Assembly: GCA_027886175.1 (NCBI GenBank)
Contig: JAJNNQ010000024.1
Location: 7,362,001-7,426,000, forward strand
From: Phylloscopus collybita
Taxonomy: Eukaryota; Chordata; Aves; Passeriformes; Phylloscopidae
Direction of reading: 5' to 3'
Length of the DNA: 64,000 bases
Under the pieces are notes generated by a model, which was not told where the DNA came from, did no database searches, and saw only the letters and a list, made by a program, of their open reading frames with translations. Made by a program: the position numbers and the translations under genes. Each line of letters begins with the position of its first letter. Within the stretch, counting starts at the first letter, position 1. Below are positions 1 through 13,873 of this stretch, in pieces.

Positions 1-278
1 GTAAAATAGTGAAATGACAAAAATGGCATAAAGTCCTGATGTCTCCACCTGGAAGGACGCAGATAATTGAGTTGGACTGAGTTGCTGGAAGCTTATCATC
101 TCAGTGCACTTTACAGCAAAATTAATATGCAGCCAGAAATCCTTGCATCCTAACAAAACTGTACACTTTTATAATACAATGAATCCCAGCATTTCCAAGG
201 AAGCTTTCAAGCAGGATGTAACTTTTATGTAAGAAAGATGTTCTGAGGGCTGGAACACCATACAACACTTTCCAGGCA

Positions 279-316
279 TACACACACACACACACATATA
301 TATATGTATACACACA
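279..316. repeat. CA/TA microsatellite
   Basis: About seven and a half CA units run into TATATATATG and then TACACACA. It is a compound dinucleotide repeat. The open frame that crosses it on the minus strand owes its Tyr/Val/Cys alternation to the repeat and is not a gene. Confidence 0.9.
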
Positions 317-3300
317 TCTGTTCAAAGATAAAAGGTGTGCAAATTAATATAAATTTTAAGCTGGTGTAAAAGATTTCAGGAAGTCTGTGACTGAATAAAA
401 GCTTTTGGTGTAGGGGCAGGGGTCTGCAAACTGTGCTAAGGAGGTTCTCACCCTAGTCAGATCCTCAAACACCATTGCATGACAGGTGCAAATGAGTGCT
501 TCACAACATGGTTCACAACTGGCCTCTGATCCCAAAAGATAAGAGAGGGAGACAACATAAAGTTATGGAGTTCTAATCTTGTCTAACCTGATAGGCAAGA
601 ATTAATTTATAACATAGGAAAGACAAAATTATTAGCTGGTCTTGGATCTCGTTTTGGAAAAGTCATTTAAAGGAAAGATTCTGACTACTTTGGGACAAAA
701 TGAATATGAGACCAGACTCAGATCTTGAAGCCTTTTGTAGAAACTATTTATTGGATTAATATGAGTAGCTGATTTCTTTTTTTTTTCTTTGCTGTAGGAT
801 AAAGTAAAACATACTTATGAGAATATTGTAGTTGTTTCTGTACTGGGGTGATTAATCTGTGGCTAAAGACTTGGAGAACACAGATAGAGAAGTCTCTCTT
901 TTCTCACATTTGCAAGAGGAAGGCATTGTCAAACGCCTTCAGACTGCGTAGGGGATAAAAGGCACTGATGGTTTGAAGCTGTGTCATGCTCAGTAAACAC
1001 CCACATGATGGTATGCATGAGAGATACCCTACACAGAGCTCTGGAAATCTTGGGAAGATTTTAGCAGCTCCTGCAGCTCTGTGTGTGACAAAATCAAAAC
1101 CAGGGAACCTGTCACAAGCTGTACCTGCACAGCAGTGACTGAATACACTGAGCCACCTTTGAACCCTCTTCACCCTTAGAGGAAATATTTTAGGACAAAG
1201 CAGAATGAAATTTTGCATGAAGCACTTTGCCACGATTTTTAAGGCAGAGATACATCCTTGCTACTCCATAAACAACAGCAGTATTTTAAAACATTACATC
1301 AAATTATATCATCTAATTCAGATGTCTTTCATTACACAAGACATAACCAAGTGATATGCACTAAAAAAAAAACAACCAAAAAAACCCTCACCAGAAATAA
1401 AGACATTCCCATCAGCCCCTAAGGAAGGGTTTGAAAGAAACAGATTGATATGAAGAAAAACTCGATTGGTTTTAGTGGGGTTGCTCTAAAAACTTCCATC
1501 TTAAACCAGGTCAGAATCCAGCCCTTTTTTTTGGATATACATTCAATGGAAAAATAGGGGCAAAAAATTCACAACAGTGGTTGAAGGTGGGATTTTGGTT
1601 ATTGAAGGAAAATGCATGTCTGGGAGAGCTACAAAAAAGGAAACTGTTTTCATAGTGACCATATTTGAAAAAAAAAAATTCCTAAAAATTTAATATCTTG
1701 CAGTACTTTTACTAAGGCTTGCCATGTAGGAAAAATCTTCTCTGAGGAATTCCATATGACTTTGCAATCCACATCAGCATATCATTTCCTTTTCAATCTA
1801 TTTAGTGATGCATTCATCAAAGATTTAGGTGCTGAGATTTTGTGCAACTTAGAGAACTCTGTGAAAACAACTGTTGAGAGATATATACAGCATAATGCAC
1901 GTGCAGGAAAAGGTATGGGGATAAAGCATGAACCCTTGTGTTTCAGCAACAACAAAATTCTACTTAAATAGGTATGAAAATCTTGTGGTTCAAAAAAAAA
2001 AAAGTAGAGAACATAGTGGATTTGCATTTGATATGCAGCTTACAATGCCAGATCATCCTTTGGTTTTTCCACAAAAGAAAAATGTGGACACGATTAAGTA
2101 TATGCATGATACAAGCATTAATTTAAGACTAAGTTAAGTGGTTCTGGATCAGGAAATTAGATTGTAATGAACTCAATGTGATTTCATTGAGGTAAGAGAA
2201 ATTTAAACTTGATAACAGTTCAAAAGAAGGCTAGGTAATATGGTAACATTCTGTTTCCCTGGAGGTAAAAGAGCCTTGACAGGACTGATTCTCTCATTAA
2301 TATCTGACATGAGTTTGTCCTGTATCATTTGCTGGCTTCTCTAGAGAATTTGCAGTTATCTGACACACATGTTCTTCATATTCCTAATGGATGAAAAGTC
2401 TAATTAAGTATATACATATACAATTCAACCTCTCCACGGCTCCGTTGGAGTGGAAGTTTACTAAACTCTTTTTAAACAAGATTTACTTGAGAACTGTTGG
2501 GCATAGGACTTTATAATTCAAGCTACCTATCTGTAAAGGAAAGTGCCCCATCAATTTGGAAAAGGGAGCAGCTATAAGTTAATCACATATATTGGGCCAG
2601 ATCTGAACACACTATAATCTTACCGAGTACATTTTTCATTTCAGGTTCTAAATTATTTGATGAGGCTGTTGCAAATTGGATGCTAGACTTGAACGTTAAA
2701 TACATTTCTAATTATTTAAATATTTTTTACTCACCTTTTCAGTGAAATAAGATCTCTATTGACCTTAAAAATGGAGGTAGTAAAATATGAAGAGGATTTG
2801 CACATAGACCTGTGGACAACTATTACTACATCTACAATTAATTAATTTGAAGTGTTGATCAGTAAGATACATGTTGGAGTTTAAAACTATCAGAACACTT
2901 GATTTTAGTTCATCTCTGTGCAAAAAATTCCTTCAACTTTAAAGTACGTGTTAAAAGTCAATATCAGAGTAAATATATAGTCCAGTAATTTTCTTACTAA
3001 TTTGTATTTCTGTACTCCCATAGACGACCTTTCCATGACTCAAAGCAATTTCTTGGGAGGATGTTGTCTGAAATTCACAACATGAAAAATGCTTTCTAGA
3101 TGATTACCTTCTTTAAACAGATGAACAAAACAAGCAAGGAAAAAAAAAAGTTACAAGAATTTTGACAGAAGATTTGAGGAACATTTGGAGACAAGATATA
3201 ATTAGAAGGGTCTGACCTTCTGCAAATTGTGAACACTTTCCAAGTATGTAACTTTTATGAAGTCTTATATAGTCAGATTTATTTAGAATTTTCCACTATT

Positions 3301-5487
3301 ATTAATCATCTCTCAAAGCCCTAAGGGCATGACAGAAAAGTTGGTTTGGTTGCTGAGTTATGGGCTCGCAGGCTGTTCCAAAGGCTGTTCTTTGCACCTT
3401 TTTCTCTGTGTCCCCACACTCCTTGCCCTTGCTGTCTCTCCGGCATGGGATTCCCAAGGAAATGCACCAAGCTGGCAGCAGGGGAAAGAGATACAGGGAA
3501 AGAGATACAGGCATTTGTAAGGCACTGCCAAATCTGACTGGTTCAATGAGCTATCCTCAAATATAGATGCAGCACAGGGTGAATTTTTTCTCTGGAGCCT
3601 TATACTGAAAGCCTGAACTGAACACAGACTGATATTTTAATTCCACAAATACACAGTGCGAGGAGCACTGCATATTTGCAGTTTATATAATTATATAACC
3701 AAGTCTCTGAGAGAGAGCTATAATCTTCCTAAACATTAATACTTATTCAGAGCTCTAAGTTACCATAGAATTTGGAAGAGGCAAACAAACTCAGAAGCTG
3801 TAGGGAAGAAAAACACCTACTTTCTAAATGTTGATTAAGAATTGAATCTATTTTTGATTTCTCCTCTCCATTTGCCTGCCTCTTCTCTTCTGTGTTAATG
3901 TTATTTAGCACTTCTGTGGAACACTGACTTCAAAGCTCCAACTCCTGACCTTCTCGCAGTTTCCTTTTCCTCATCTCTTCTGTTTTCATTGCTTTTCCTC
4001 GATTCTGCCTTAATTAGAAAGGCATTTTACTATCTGGGTGTACTTGTGTTAGCAGTGCTTATGACAATGTGTTCTCTTGAACATCGTTAAGGGATAGCTC
4101 AAGTGCTTTTCTCAAGTGGTGGCTAAAGGTTCAGTCCGGTTCATGGAAGTAATTGGTTCTTTTTCTCATTAGTATCAGTGTTTACTGGGTGAGACTTGGG
4201 GCCACTTAAGCCATTTGTCTCCCAGCAGATGACGAAAAACATCAATTCAGGGAGAAAAGAACACAGCAAAATGGATTTGCTGTTTATGGTTTTTGAATCC
4301 TTTTCAGTGCTTCCCCAAATGTGTCAGGAAGCTGCATCAGATCTTGTGTTTCCTCTGAGGAATCCTGAGGAGCCACAGGATCACGTTGCATTTTATATTA
4401 TGAAAATTCACCTGTTAGAGGAGATGCACTCCATCCTTTAGGGCAGGCAGAAGACAAATATATTATCCAGAAATGTACATTTTAGGTCACGCTTAGACCT
4501 CATCCATAACAGAACTAATAATTTTATATACTTTGCTTAGAATTAATTGATTGTGTGGGTGTCGTTTGTTGGTTGACTTTTGCTTCTCTTTGTTTGGTTG
4601 TCTTCGGTTTTGTTTTGTAGCCCAAGGGACCCTGGTATATAAATTCCCTAAAAAAAATTTATTCAGAAGTTTCTAAGCAATTTATTAATTAAGAGCTAGA
4701 TACTGTGTGAACATTGCTCTAAACTTATATAAGACATAAAACCTATTTTATTGTAGGTTGAAAGAAACCAACTTTTTTTGTTTAGGATAAATATTTTCAG
4801 AAATATCATTTTTGGGTGTGCTTTCCAAACTGTCTTGACAAACACACAAGAGATTCTAACAAAAGACAAGTTAAGTTTGCAATTAATACTGAATATAATA
4901 TTTGCAAGACCACTGTACTTTGAAAGTTAATTTCTAATCCTTTGACATTGTTGAGCATGTTGTCTCCTAAGGGCAGCAAGAAAGCCAACTACATTTGACC
5001 ACATTTATCCAGGCAAATCCTTCCTGTCAAGAGAAACATTAGTCTATACAGTCATGCATTTCAAATTATAATTTAAAAATTGTTCATTAATGAATTCACT
5101 ATTTTTCATGGCACCCGCTACATTTAATTTTTCCTTTATTGTCAGAATTTTAAGCCTTATATATGTACTTCAAGGTAAGTGAAAATTTTGTGCAGAAGCA
5201 CATAGGTCAAACTGCTGCTTAATCATGGCTATGTTTCCACTGGGGCTCTGATGTCAAACTTCAAACAACTCTGAATAAGAGAATCAATTAAAGAAGGTAG
5301 AACACAATAATTTAGAAGCTAATCTCTCATTTTAAAATATTTTTTAAAATAAAATTTCCCCTTTTGATGTCTTTCCCAACTAGATCTCAGAGGGCTCTAA
5401 TGAAGAAGAAACATGGTCTCTTCATTAACATTCATTAAGCATCAGTTATTAAAAAAATAGTAAGCATCAACTAATTTAAACTGATTT
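317..5487. other. AT-rich unique DNA, no gene seen
   Basis: I see no supported gene, RNA gene or recognisable transposon here. Short A-rich or A/C-rich runs occur near 1363-1387, 1669-1680 and 1992-2003. Several overlapping frames of 60-70 codons at 3302-3566 cover the same bases on both strands, which is what a locally stop-poor, more GC-rich stretch gives by chance. A short direct duplication of a GAAAGAGATACAGG unit lies at about 3485-3512. Old, diverged repeats could be missed by eye. Confidence 0.6.
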
Positions 5488-5555
5488 AAACAAACAAACA
5501 AACAAAAGCAAAAAAGCCCAAAAAAACCAACAAAAAAACCACACACAAACCCCTT
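5488..5555. repeat. A/C-rich low-complexity tract
   Basis: The tract is built of AAAC, AAAAACC and CACA units with only two or three G bases on the plus strand. It is the first of several such tracts in the window and has no coding value. Confidence 0.8.
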
Positions 5556-5852
5556 GTTAATAATACCTGGCTAATGATAATAAATGGCATTTCAGTGTAG
5601 CAGACTCAGATTCTGTGGTCAGTATATTCCCTCAGCAACCTTAGAGAGATTTCTAGAGGAGTAGCATAAATTACTTCCTTGCAGTCATCTTATATCTCAT
5701 TTTTTTCAGTAAGAAATGACAGAGCTGTATCCTGAAGGATGCTTAAGTCCCTCCTGGTTTCATTAGATACTGGGAGAGCTACACTGCTTGCAAGATGGAC
5801 TCTTCAAACAATGGGGTTTGTATCTTCCAGGATGCTGAAAGTAACCCATAAA

Positions 5853-6233
5853 GTAAAAAAAAAACAAAAAAACCCCAAAAAAACCCAAAAAAACCAAAAA
5901 ACCAAACCAAACCAAACTAAACAAAACAAAAAACCCAAAAAACCCAAAAACAACAACAAAAAAAACCCCCACACAAAACAAAACAAAAAAATACAACCCA
6001 GCCCAGCCCAAACCAACCCAACCCAACCCAACCTAACCCAAACCAAACCAAATTAACAAACAAAAAACAACAAAAAACCAAAACCAAAACCAAACCAAAC
6101 CAAACCAAACAAAAACCCAAAACTAAAACCAAAACCAAACCAAACCAAAGCAAACAAAAAACAAAAACAAAAAACCAAAACCAAAACCAAAACAAAAACC
6201 AAACCAAACCAAACCAACAAAAAATCCCAAAAA
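5853..6233. repeat. Long A/C tract with G4-capable minus strand
   Basis: About 380 bases are almost free of G on the plus strand and made of irregular AAACC, AAAAC and AACCC units. The middle part (5997-6039) has seven CCC runs, starting at 5997, 6002, 6007, 6017, 6022, 6027 and 6037. The minus strand there therefore carries GGG runs with 2-7 base loops, which meets the usual G-quadruplex pattern. Open frames across the tract translate to Lys/Asn/Pro/Thr on one strand and Phe/Trp/Gly/Val on the other and are artefacts. Confidence 0.9.
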
Positions 6234-7085
6234 ACTAGATTGGATCACAAAGTGGAATTTTGCAGAAGATTCCTAGGCAGTGGAGTAGGACAAAATGAAT
6301 TGTCAAGGAGTTTCTACTAAATATGTGATCTCTTAGGTGGCTAAAGACAAGGAACTTTAGCTGTAACACCATCATCTACCACCAATTTGTGCTGTCGCCA
6401 TGTCTCTGTACCCTTGCACAGCACCAGGACTAGAGAATTCCTGCCTTTTTCCTTTTTTCTTGTGGCATATCAGTCATGGGTAGAACAGTCAATCCAGGCT
6501 CTCACTGTGTCTGACAGCCTTGATGCTGCTGCATCTTTTGTGTGCCTGCTCCCGTCTCCAAGCTTCTGCCTCGTAATGTCTCCTGGTAGGCTCGAGCTCC
6601 TGCACAAGGAAGGAGATTTTTCTGGAGAACTGTGTTTAAAGCTGTCCCTCCTTATAAAATTGTGCATGTCTTTACTTCCTGAGGGCAACTGCAGACCTGA
6701 TGCAGCTCTCAAAACCAGGAGAGTCCTTGTTGTAACCTCAGCAGGAGTTGAGGAAGCGTCCACAGATGATGACTAATGCATTGCACAGTAACAGTGTCAG
6801 CCACTCTAATTTGACTTCATTCTTATACAAACTGGTGGTGCATAGGTTGTGCCCTTGACAGCAAGGAAATGGGCAGTGGGATGCACCCAGGAGCTGGGCT
6901 TTGGGAGAATGGCAAAAAATGGTATTGGGAACAAGTTGTTGGAGTAACTTTCCACTAACAGGGTTCTTCAGCTGTGAAGTGGCAATTTCAACAATTTTGA
7001 AATTTCCACATAAATGCACTTGTCTGTTGGAGGTAATATCCGAAATGGGGAAAAGAAATATCATTTCTAAAAATGCAGAAATGTA

Positions 7086-7115
7086 GGGGGGGTGTGTGGG
7101 GGGGGGGTTGGGGGG
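7086..7115 (+). repeat. G-run block, G4-capable
   Basis: Three G runs of 7, 10 and 6 bases are separated by TGTGT and TT. The pattern allows a plus-strand G-quadruplex. I see no promoter or gene start nearby that would give it a role. Confidence 0.75.
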
Positions 7116-9112
7116 AACCTATTTCCAGAAATGTTTTCAGCATAATGGGCCTGTTGGAATCTTTCAACCATAACGTGTTATCCATTTAATAATCATGTCT
7201 AGTTATACCAACTTCCTGTATAATAGTGACTGTGATTTTCAAACTATTAAAATTATGCATTTTATAGGTTTTTAGCTCACTGATTTTAAATTAAGTGTAT
7301 TCGTATTGAGGAGTTTTTGAATATCTCTCACTAAGGAAGTCATCAAAATAGATTGTCAGGTAAATTAAAGCAGCAGTAAAGCATCTCACCAAGGAGATAT
7401 TTCTCTTTTATGAGTGGCTGATTTTGAAGTATGTTGAGGAGAGGGTGAGTGCTGAGAGTGTCTTATCTTATGTGTTCTTTAAATTAGAATATATTTGGAG
7501 TCAACTCTCCTAGTGTTCTACTAAGGCAGAGATGATGGCCATGTGAAAATACTTCTGGGGCAGTCTGTGGCTGAGAGAGATGAGGAACTTCACCCCATTC
7601 ACTTTGTTCAGTCAATAAAAAAAAACACTGCTTATCACATTTTATATGTATTCTTTGCTCTCATGCACAAAGAAGTGATGTATACTTGTAAAAAAAATAT
7701 ATATATACACTCATATGTGCATTCATACATAAACAAGGTGTGTGGGTGCCCATGGAAAGGGAGACCCCATGTGTGTGCATATGCTTTCTGTGCATTTTGA
7801 GTACTATTTCTTTAAAGTGCAGGTTATGCATAGTTAAACATTTGAGAAGTCTGTAGATTTGTATATTATTTATACAAATGTATATTATTCACAATTTGTG
7901 TTATGAAAAATGTGTCTTTCTGTATTGCTGAGAGACAAACATTTTTGACATTAACAACAGGAAACAGGAATTCTAAGTTTAGATTCTGCATACCTGTACA
8001 ATTTTTTTTTTTAGGGGATGAGAGAAGAGAAGATTTTTATGGAATTTAATGTTTTTTGTGAAGCGTGGAAATATTTTAAATTAGAACCAGTTTTTCAACA
8101 ATGATGAGTGGTTTGATTGTTATGCCATGCTTCTTAATACAGAACTTTTCTTCAGCAAAAGGTTAATTAGTTGGGAAATGCAATGCAGAAAACTATCAGG
8201 AATGAGACAGTATTAAGTCTTCCTTTTTCTGCCTGTCTCCCAGACTTTTTCTAGAATATACACTCAAAGAGGGTAAAGGTGCCTTGTGTAATTGGACATT
8301 CCTTAGTGAACTGCACTGTCTTTATTCATACACACAGAGGGAAATAAATGAATTTCGTTTTCCTATAGAATGTTACTGGCTTCACTAGTCTTTAGTTTGC
8401 ATTTTTGTTGTTTTGTTTTTCTTTTTTTAAGAGAAAAGTCCAATTTTCTCCCTTGGTAAACTTTTCTAAAGTTGTTTGGTAGGAATGCGTGGCAAAAAAA
8501 AAATCATAGACTTTTCTGACTGCTCCTCAGGAAGTACTACTGTGAAGGTACTTCCTCACTGCACAAACTCCATCACTGGAACTGATCAGAGAGAAGCAGG
8601 AAATCCATGTGCCACTAACCTGGGACACATCTGTGTCCAACGTAATGGAAATGATGAAAATATGAAAGCACTTAGGGCCTCAAAGCACTTTTATAACAGT
8701 GAAAATAAAAATAAAAAAGCTTAAAGAGTACAGAACTAATACCTGACCAAATTTGTGTCTGCAGCTATGTGTTTTATGTAAAGATTTGTAGAAACACAAA
8801 TATATAAAACAGACTAACTTGCTTACACACACACTCCTCTGTGTATTTTATTTTTGATTTTAAAATATCTCCTCTTCACCTGCACTTCTTATGCAGCTCT
8901 TTTCAGTTTTTTCCAAATTTCTGAAGCCTTTGCCCTCTGCCAGCAGTATTTCTTAGCTGTAAGAAGATGTTAAACAGGAAGAAACTGAACTTTAGGTAAA
9001 TATTAGGCAGTTTCACACTTTTTAACTGTTAAATGTATATTTTTAATACTCTGAAATCACTCATTCCAAGAGTTATTTTCATCCAGCAGAGAAGCAGAAA
9101 TAGGACTACATT

Positions 9113-9224
9113 TAATTACAATTCACCTTGAATTTTGAATATTAAATGTTCATAATTAAAGCTTCTAAACAATTTACAGAGCTAGTAATAATTACAGGAA
9201 TTAATTTGTACATTTCTTTAATTA
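9113..9224. promoter_or_regulatory. Cluster of four TAATTA sites
   Basis: Exact TAATTA palindromes start at 9113, 9153, 9189 and 9219, and ATTAAT-type variants lie between them. TAATTA is the core site of many homeodomain proteins. Such clusters are common in conserved developmental enhancers, but AT-rich DNA also produces the motif by chance. With A and T near 32% each, roughly 0.1 copies would be expected in 112 bases. Enhancer function is inference; conservation in other birds would be the test. Confidence 0.3.
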
Positions 9225-12023
9225 AAAATAATTTTGGCAAATTATAACTTGCTCCTGAGTAGTTTAAGAATAGAATTTGAAGCAAGGTTTTGTACAACTT
9301 TGCTCAATGCCTCAAACCCTCCAGTTTCTTTGGGGTATAAATGACAGCTAAATTTTAATTGTAGTCAGATAATTTTTAGTTCAATACATGTCTATTCTGT
9401 ACTGTCATATATATTTTAATTTAGGGGGAGATGGGCAGGACTAGTAAGACATATCATCATCTCTTTGTGATGTGTTTGAAGCAAAGCAGTCTAATAGCAG
9501 CTCTGGAAAAGGGACTTTTATTTTGCATGTTTGCTAGGCAGAAGTAAATACTGAAGAAAAATGTTCATGGCATTCATGTGGTACATCTTGGACTAGTCAA
9601 GGCACATGACATTCCTGTTAGGAAGGAAATATAACCCTTAATTTGGCATTATTTCCCTCGATTTTGCAAGAAAAGACCTTTAAGTCTGGAACATAATGAA
9701 CCTGCAAAATTAGCCCAAACTCATTCAAACTCTCTGCAGTGTAATTCTGATATGTATGTGTACAGGAAAGCAGTTCTTGAGCTTGTTAGCAAGCGAGACA
9801 AGGTTAATTAGTGACTAGAATTGTTTTAGCATTTATTTTACTCCATTATATTTTACCACCTGTCCTTCTCAGTTCCAGTATAAAATTTCCCAGTTTTAAT
9901 GTGAGAAAGGAGTCACTGTTGCTTTTCACATCTGAAGTAACTAATGAATGGATATTTAATATGCAGGGTGGTTGTTCTCCTGTGGGTTTTGGTGTTTATT
10001 TTTTGGGGTTTTTTTTGGTTGGTTGTTTCTCATTCAGTGTAGAGATTATTTACACCTATATTTTTGGAAAGGAACATTGATTGATTTTTCAAAGGTTGAG
10101 TACCCAAAATTACAGCTGGATTTTCAAGGGTTCAGTGTTTGTGCTGAGCAGCCTTCAGTACAGCAAGGATTTTCAAAGCTCTCAAAATACAGTGTGTCAA
10201 TACTTTGAAAATAACCTTGTTTCTTTGATGAGAAGTATTCAGTACTGCTTCAACAAGTACTTGCTTGAAGGTGGAGTGTATAGAAACACTGTTGTCCATA
10301 CAAAGGTAAAAAAATCAGACTTGCTAATTAATATCCAGCTGAGAGTTAAATTTGAACATATTTATAACTCTTCAGGTACACACAAGACTATCTGAGCTTC
10401 ATGTTCTTCATTATTGCTTTGTAGTCCAGAATAATGGAATGTAATTTTATTTATTTGTTTATTTATTTTAACCTAACTATGTTTAGGGAACTGAGTTCCA
10501 CTTGCCACTGGGGTCCCCACACAAATTCAGATTCTCTCTTTGGCTTCTGTCAGTATTATGTATTCAGGAAATACTTCATTTATAGATTGTAAAGGACTAC
10601 TTGTCACTAAATCTTAAAGATTTTAAGTCTAAAGCCTTTAAAATTCAAGCTAAGATTTCAGCTAAAAGCAGGGATGCAAAATGCAAAAAAGTGAGTTAAT
10701 ATTTCAATATTCCTGTCTGTTTTATACTTGGTATTTATATATAGTACTCTGTTGCTTCATGCTTTTCAAAATAGTAAATGAACATTTTTTTATTTTTTTT
10801 TTCAAAATTAAAATACAGTACAGCTTGGATCCCTTGACGATGGTCAATATTTGAAACCATTAGGATAAATAGACACAGACCAAAATGCTATCTTACCACA
10901 AAAAATACTGTAAGAGTGAGACAAGCTTGTGATCAATAGTGTGTGTTTTCATTTTGCTTCTCATCACTCCCTTTCTGCTCTGCAGAGAAGGGATTTCACA
11001 TGGCTTTTGTAAGAAAGTTGGTTTCTTCTGGTGCAGACACCGAACCCTGTGGATCAGTTGACACTGTAAACCATTAGAGTAGACTCTGCTGTCCAAACTG
11101 AACAGAAAACCCCCAGCTAGGGAGGGTAGGGGAGCTCAGCAGCAGAACAGAGTGAACATTGCTGTGTTTTCAATTACCATGTCAACACAAAGAAACAACC
11201 CTAGCTGTCTAATGAACTGCATTACGTCTTTACTTTACATAAACTTATGGTTTTTTGTCCTAAGGAAGATCTACTCATCTAAACTTCTGCAGTCACCTGC
11301 TGTCAATTAGCAAAATCCAGCCTTCAAGGGGAACTTTAGAGTGTTTCATTTTTTGGTGACCCATTGGATTAGATAATCATGGACATCCTACCTACTGAAG
11401 CAGAGCCAGGCTGATGTTCCCAGCAGTACACACTCTGTTCCTTCAAGGTTCTAGCCTAATGAACACTTTAAAACAAGGGAACACTCTTGACTCAATTGGT
11501 CAGTTAGGAGACTTGTACCAATTAAGAGGTGACTCTCTATCATCTTCTTTAATTTGGTCTAAAAAAAAATCAGTGAGATTTCGAGACTTCAACTCTCATT
11601 TTACTTTGATTTGGCTTAAAGGGAGAAATAAGACTCAGAATCTCATGAGGAATGTGTGGGCTAAGTAAATGTAAATGCCATGTTCTCTTGAAGGCTTTCT
11701 TCTTTGTCACAGTGGTCTGATATGAACTTACAGAGCTTTCTGTGTTGATTTTACATAAGAAAAAAAAACTTAATCCCTCACATATAATACTTGAGTAAAT
11801 CCAGTTTTCTATACGTGCCAATTTGGGGTCCCAAATGCAGAACTTATTTTGGAATAAAAATCACACTCTGTATTGTAATTTGGATTTTCAGTATTGCAAA
11901 ATATAAAGCAAGTAACTGTATAATATTCAGTGTCTACATCTACGAGTACACTTTCCTAGACTAGCTAGTGTTAAAGGTCTTATTTAATGTCTGCAGTATA
12001 TCTAATTTAATAATAAAAAAAAT

Positions 12024-12100
12024 TTAGGTTGGAAGGGGTCTCAAGGTCATGTAACTGTCCAGCCTCCTGCATTACATGAAACCAGCTTCTTGTTGAAAAT
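12024..12100 (-). mobile_element. Degenerate CR1 LINE 3'-end fragment
   Basis: The plus strand reads GGTTGGAAGGGGTCTCAAGG, then CATGTAACTGTCCAGCCTCC and CTGCATTACATGAAACCAGC. This follows the reverse complement of the conserved avian CR1 3' region (the GGTTGGAAGGGACCT...GTCCAACC block) with many substitutions. Only the terminal segment is visible; both ends have decayed and no reading frame remains. It is an old copy on the minus strand. Confidence 0.65.
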
Positions 12101-13873
12101 ATTTCCAAGAAGAACTCTTAAATTAAGGCTCAAATTTATGTTTAGCTGCAGCAATTGAACAGTTGTCCTCCATCCATGTTGGAACAGATTTTCTACCCAA
12201 AATCCAAGAAAGGAGAGCTCTATCTCAATTTGGAACTTGTCCTATTCTACAATCTGTTAAAAAAAACACACAACCAAAATTAAATCTAAACCAAGATATA
12301 TACATAGGGGCCTCATTTAGATATTTCCAAATAAAAGGGATTTGCTTGAGACTCTTGAGGTCATTAACTAACTTACTTTGGATTTTTCAGCTGAGCTTTT
12401 TCTGTTTTCTTCCAGTCTGATTTCCTTCTTCTGGTACATTCTTAATAAATATTACATGTACTATTCCACAATTCAGGTAAGTGACTTTCCTTGTAAAGAA
12501 AATAAATAAATAAAAAGCAAACTGCAGTATTCAATCATTCATAGTACGTCCTTTGCAAGCAGGGAGCAGCAATGGTTCTGTCTACACTTTCCTCACAGCC
12601 TGATCCACTGAGGACCTTTACCACAACAGACCTCAGAATTCAATCCAAAGTAGAAAATTGCAGCCAAACTCCATTATGAAGATTTCCACACATTAAATTA
12701 CTGCAGAAAGGTCAGAGTATGCAAGAGTTATGTCACTCATTTCCTCTCTGTTGACAATCATGAAATGTAACCAAGACAGAGATGCTGAACAGAGCACACA
12801 GGGTTGAGGCAGTGGGTACTAAGGTAGTGCTAATTCTTTGTTTATACCTGACATTTGAGCAGCTCTGTTACTCCTCATCAATGAAAGGAGAGATCAGCTG
12901 CAGCCCTGGCACTGTCAGCTCATCTCATTGCTCTGGATGACAACTGCAAATTACTAATACTATTTTTTCCATTTCATCTCCTACACAGTTCTGTCTTCCA
13001 ACTAGTCTGTTCTTCTTCAGTCAATCAAAAGATAAACCCAAAGATCTTTTTGCAGCTTGGGGTCCCTTATGAGGTCTCACATGAATTCTCACAAGGACAA
13101 GAAATACCAGAGAGCATTCCCATTCATGTTTTGGCTCCTGCAGCTTGTGTGACAGCAACTGGAAGCCCTCTGAAGCAGTTCATGCAGTCAAAGCTTCACA
13201 TAATGATATTACCTATTCCTGTAGTTGTTTTAACCTCCTCCCCAGACTTCGGTACCTGGTCAGGAATATTTGTGGCAGATGATTAATTCATTAAGTTAAA
13301 AACACTGCCAGTTATAGGAAAATGCTCAAAAGAACTGTAGTTAACGTTTGGAATATTTACCTCATCCTGAGAGACTTCAGGAGTTTCTGCTTTGTGCAGA
13401 GAAGGTTAAGGGAGGATTTGGATTGAGATATCCATGTGGAATGAGATATTGACCAGTGGAAGCTACATAAACTGACAGAGTAAAAACACGGACACATAGC
13501 TGCAAAACTGAGGCTTGAAAACAATCAAATTTGGGATAATATTCAGCTATACAAAATTAAGGTTGTATTCCAGTGAAGCAACTTACCGAGAGAGTAATTA
13601 TTCTGTTGGTTTACAATTAAAATCACATATGCTTTGAAAAGACACACTTTAGTTTACCTGCAACCTGCTGAACTTTCTGTCATCATTACACAGAGAGAAG
13701 AACCATTAATTCTCAGAAAGAGCTACTGAAAAAAGTCTGTGGCTTGGTTTATGGTCACTCCTGACTTTGAAATCTTTGCCGTGTCAAGCAGCCAAGAGTG
13801 ACAGAATATATATTAAAAAAGCTTAGAAAATGCGTAAATCACATTCATTTTCCCTGGACAATGCTTTCATTTG

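Larger units (their letters stand above)
6234..12023. other. AT-rich unique DNA, no gene seen
   Basis: I see no recognised gene. A 129-codon plus-strand frame at 6387-6776 faces a 97-codon frame on the opposite strand and matches no family I know. An 82-codon frame at 8476-8724 has a mixed composition (many Gly, Asn, Lys) but no recognisable domain. An imperfect (TTTA)n run lies near 10447-10470. The G-run block and the TAATTA cluster in this interval are listed separately. Confidence 0.55.

Noticed and set aside
6030..6039. Interstitial telomere repeat
   Set aside because: Only one CCTAACCC-like unit within an irregular A/C tract.
6387..6776. 129-codon plus-strand frame
   Set aside because: No recognisable family; an almost equally long frame lies on the opposite strand over the same bases.
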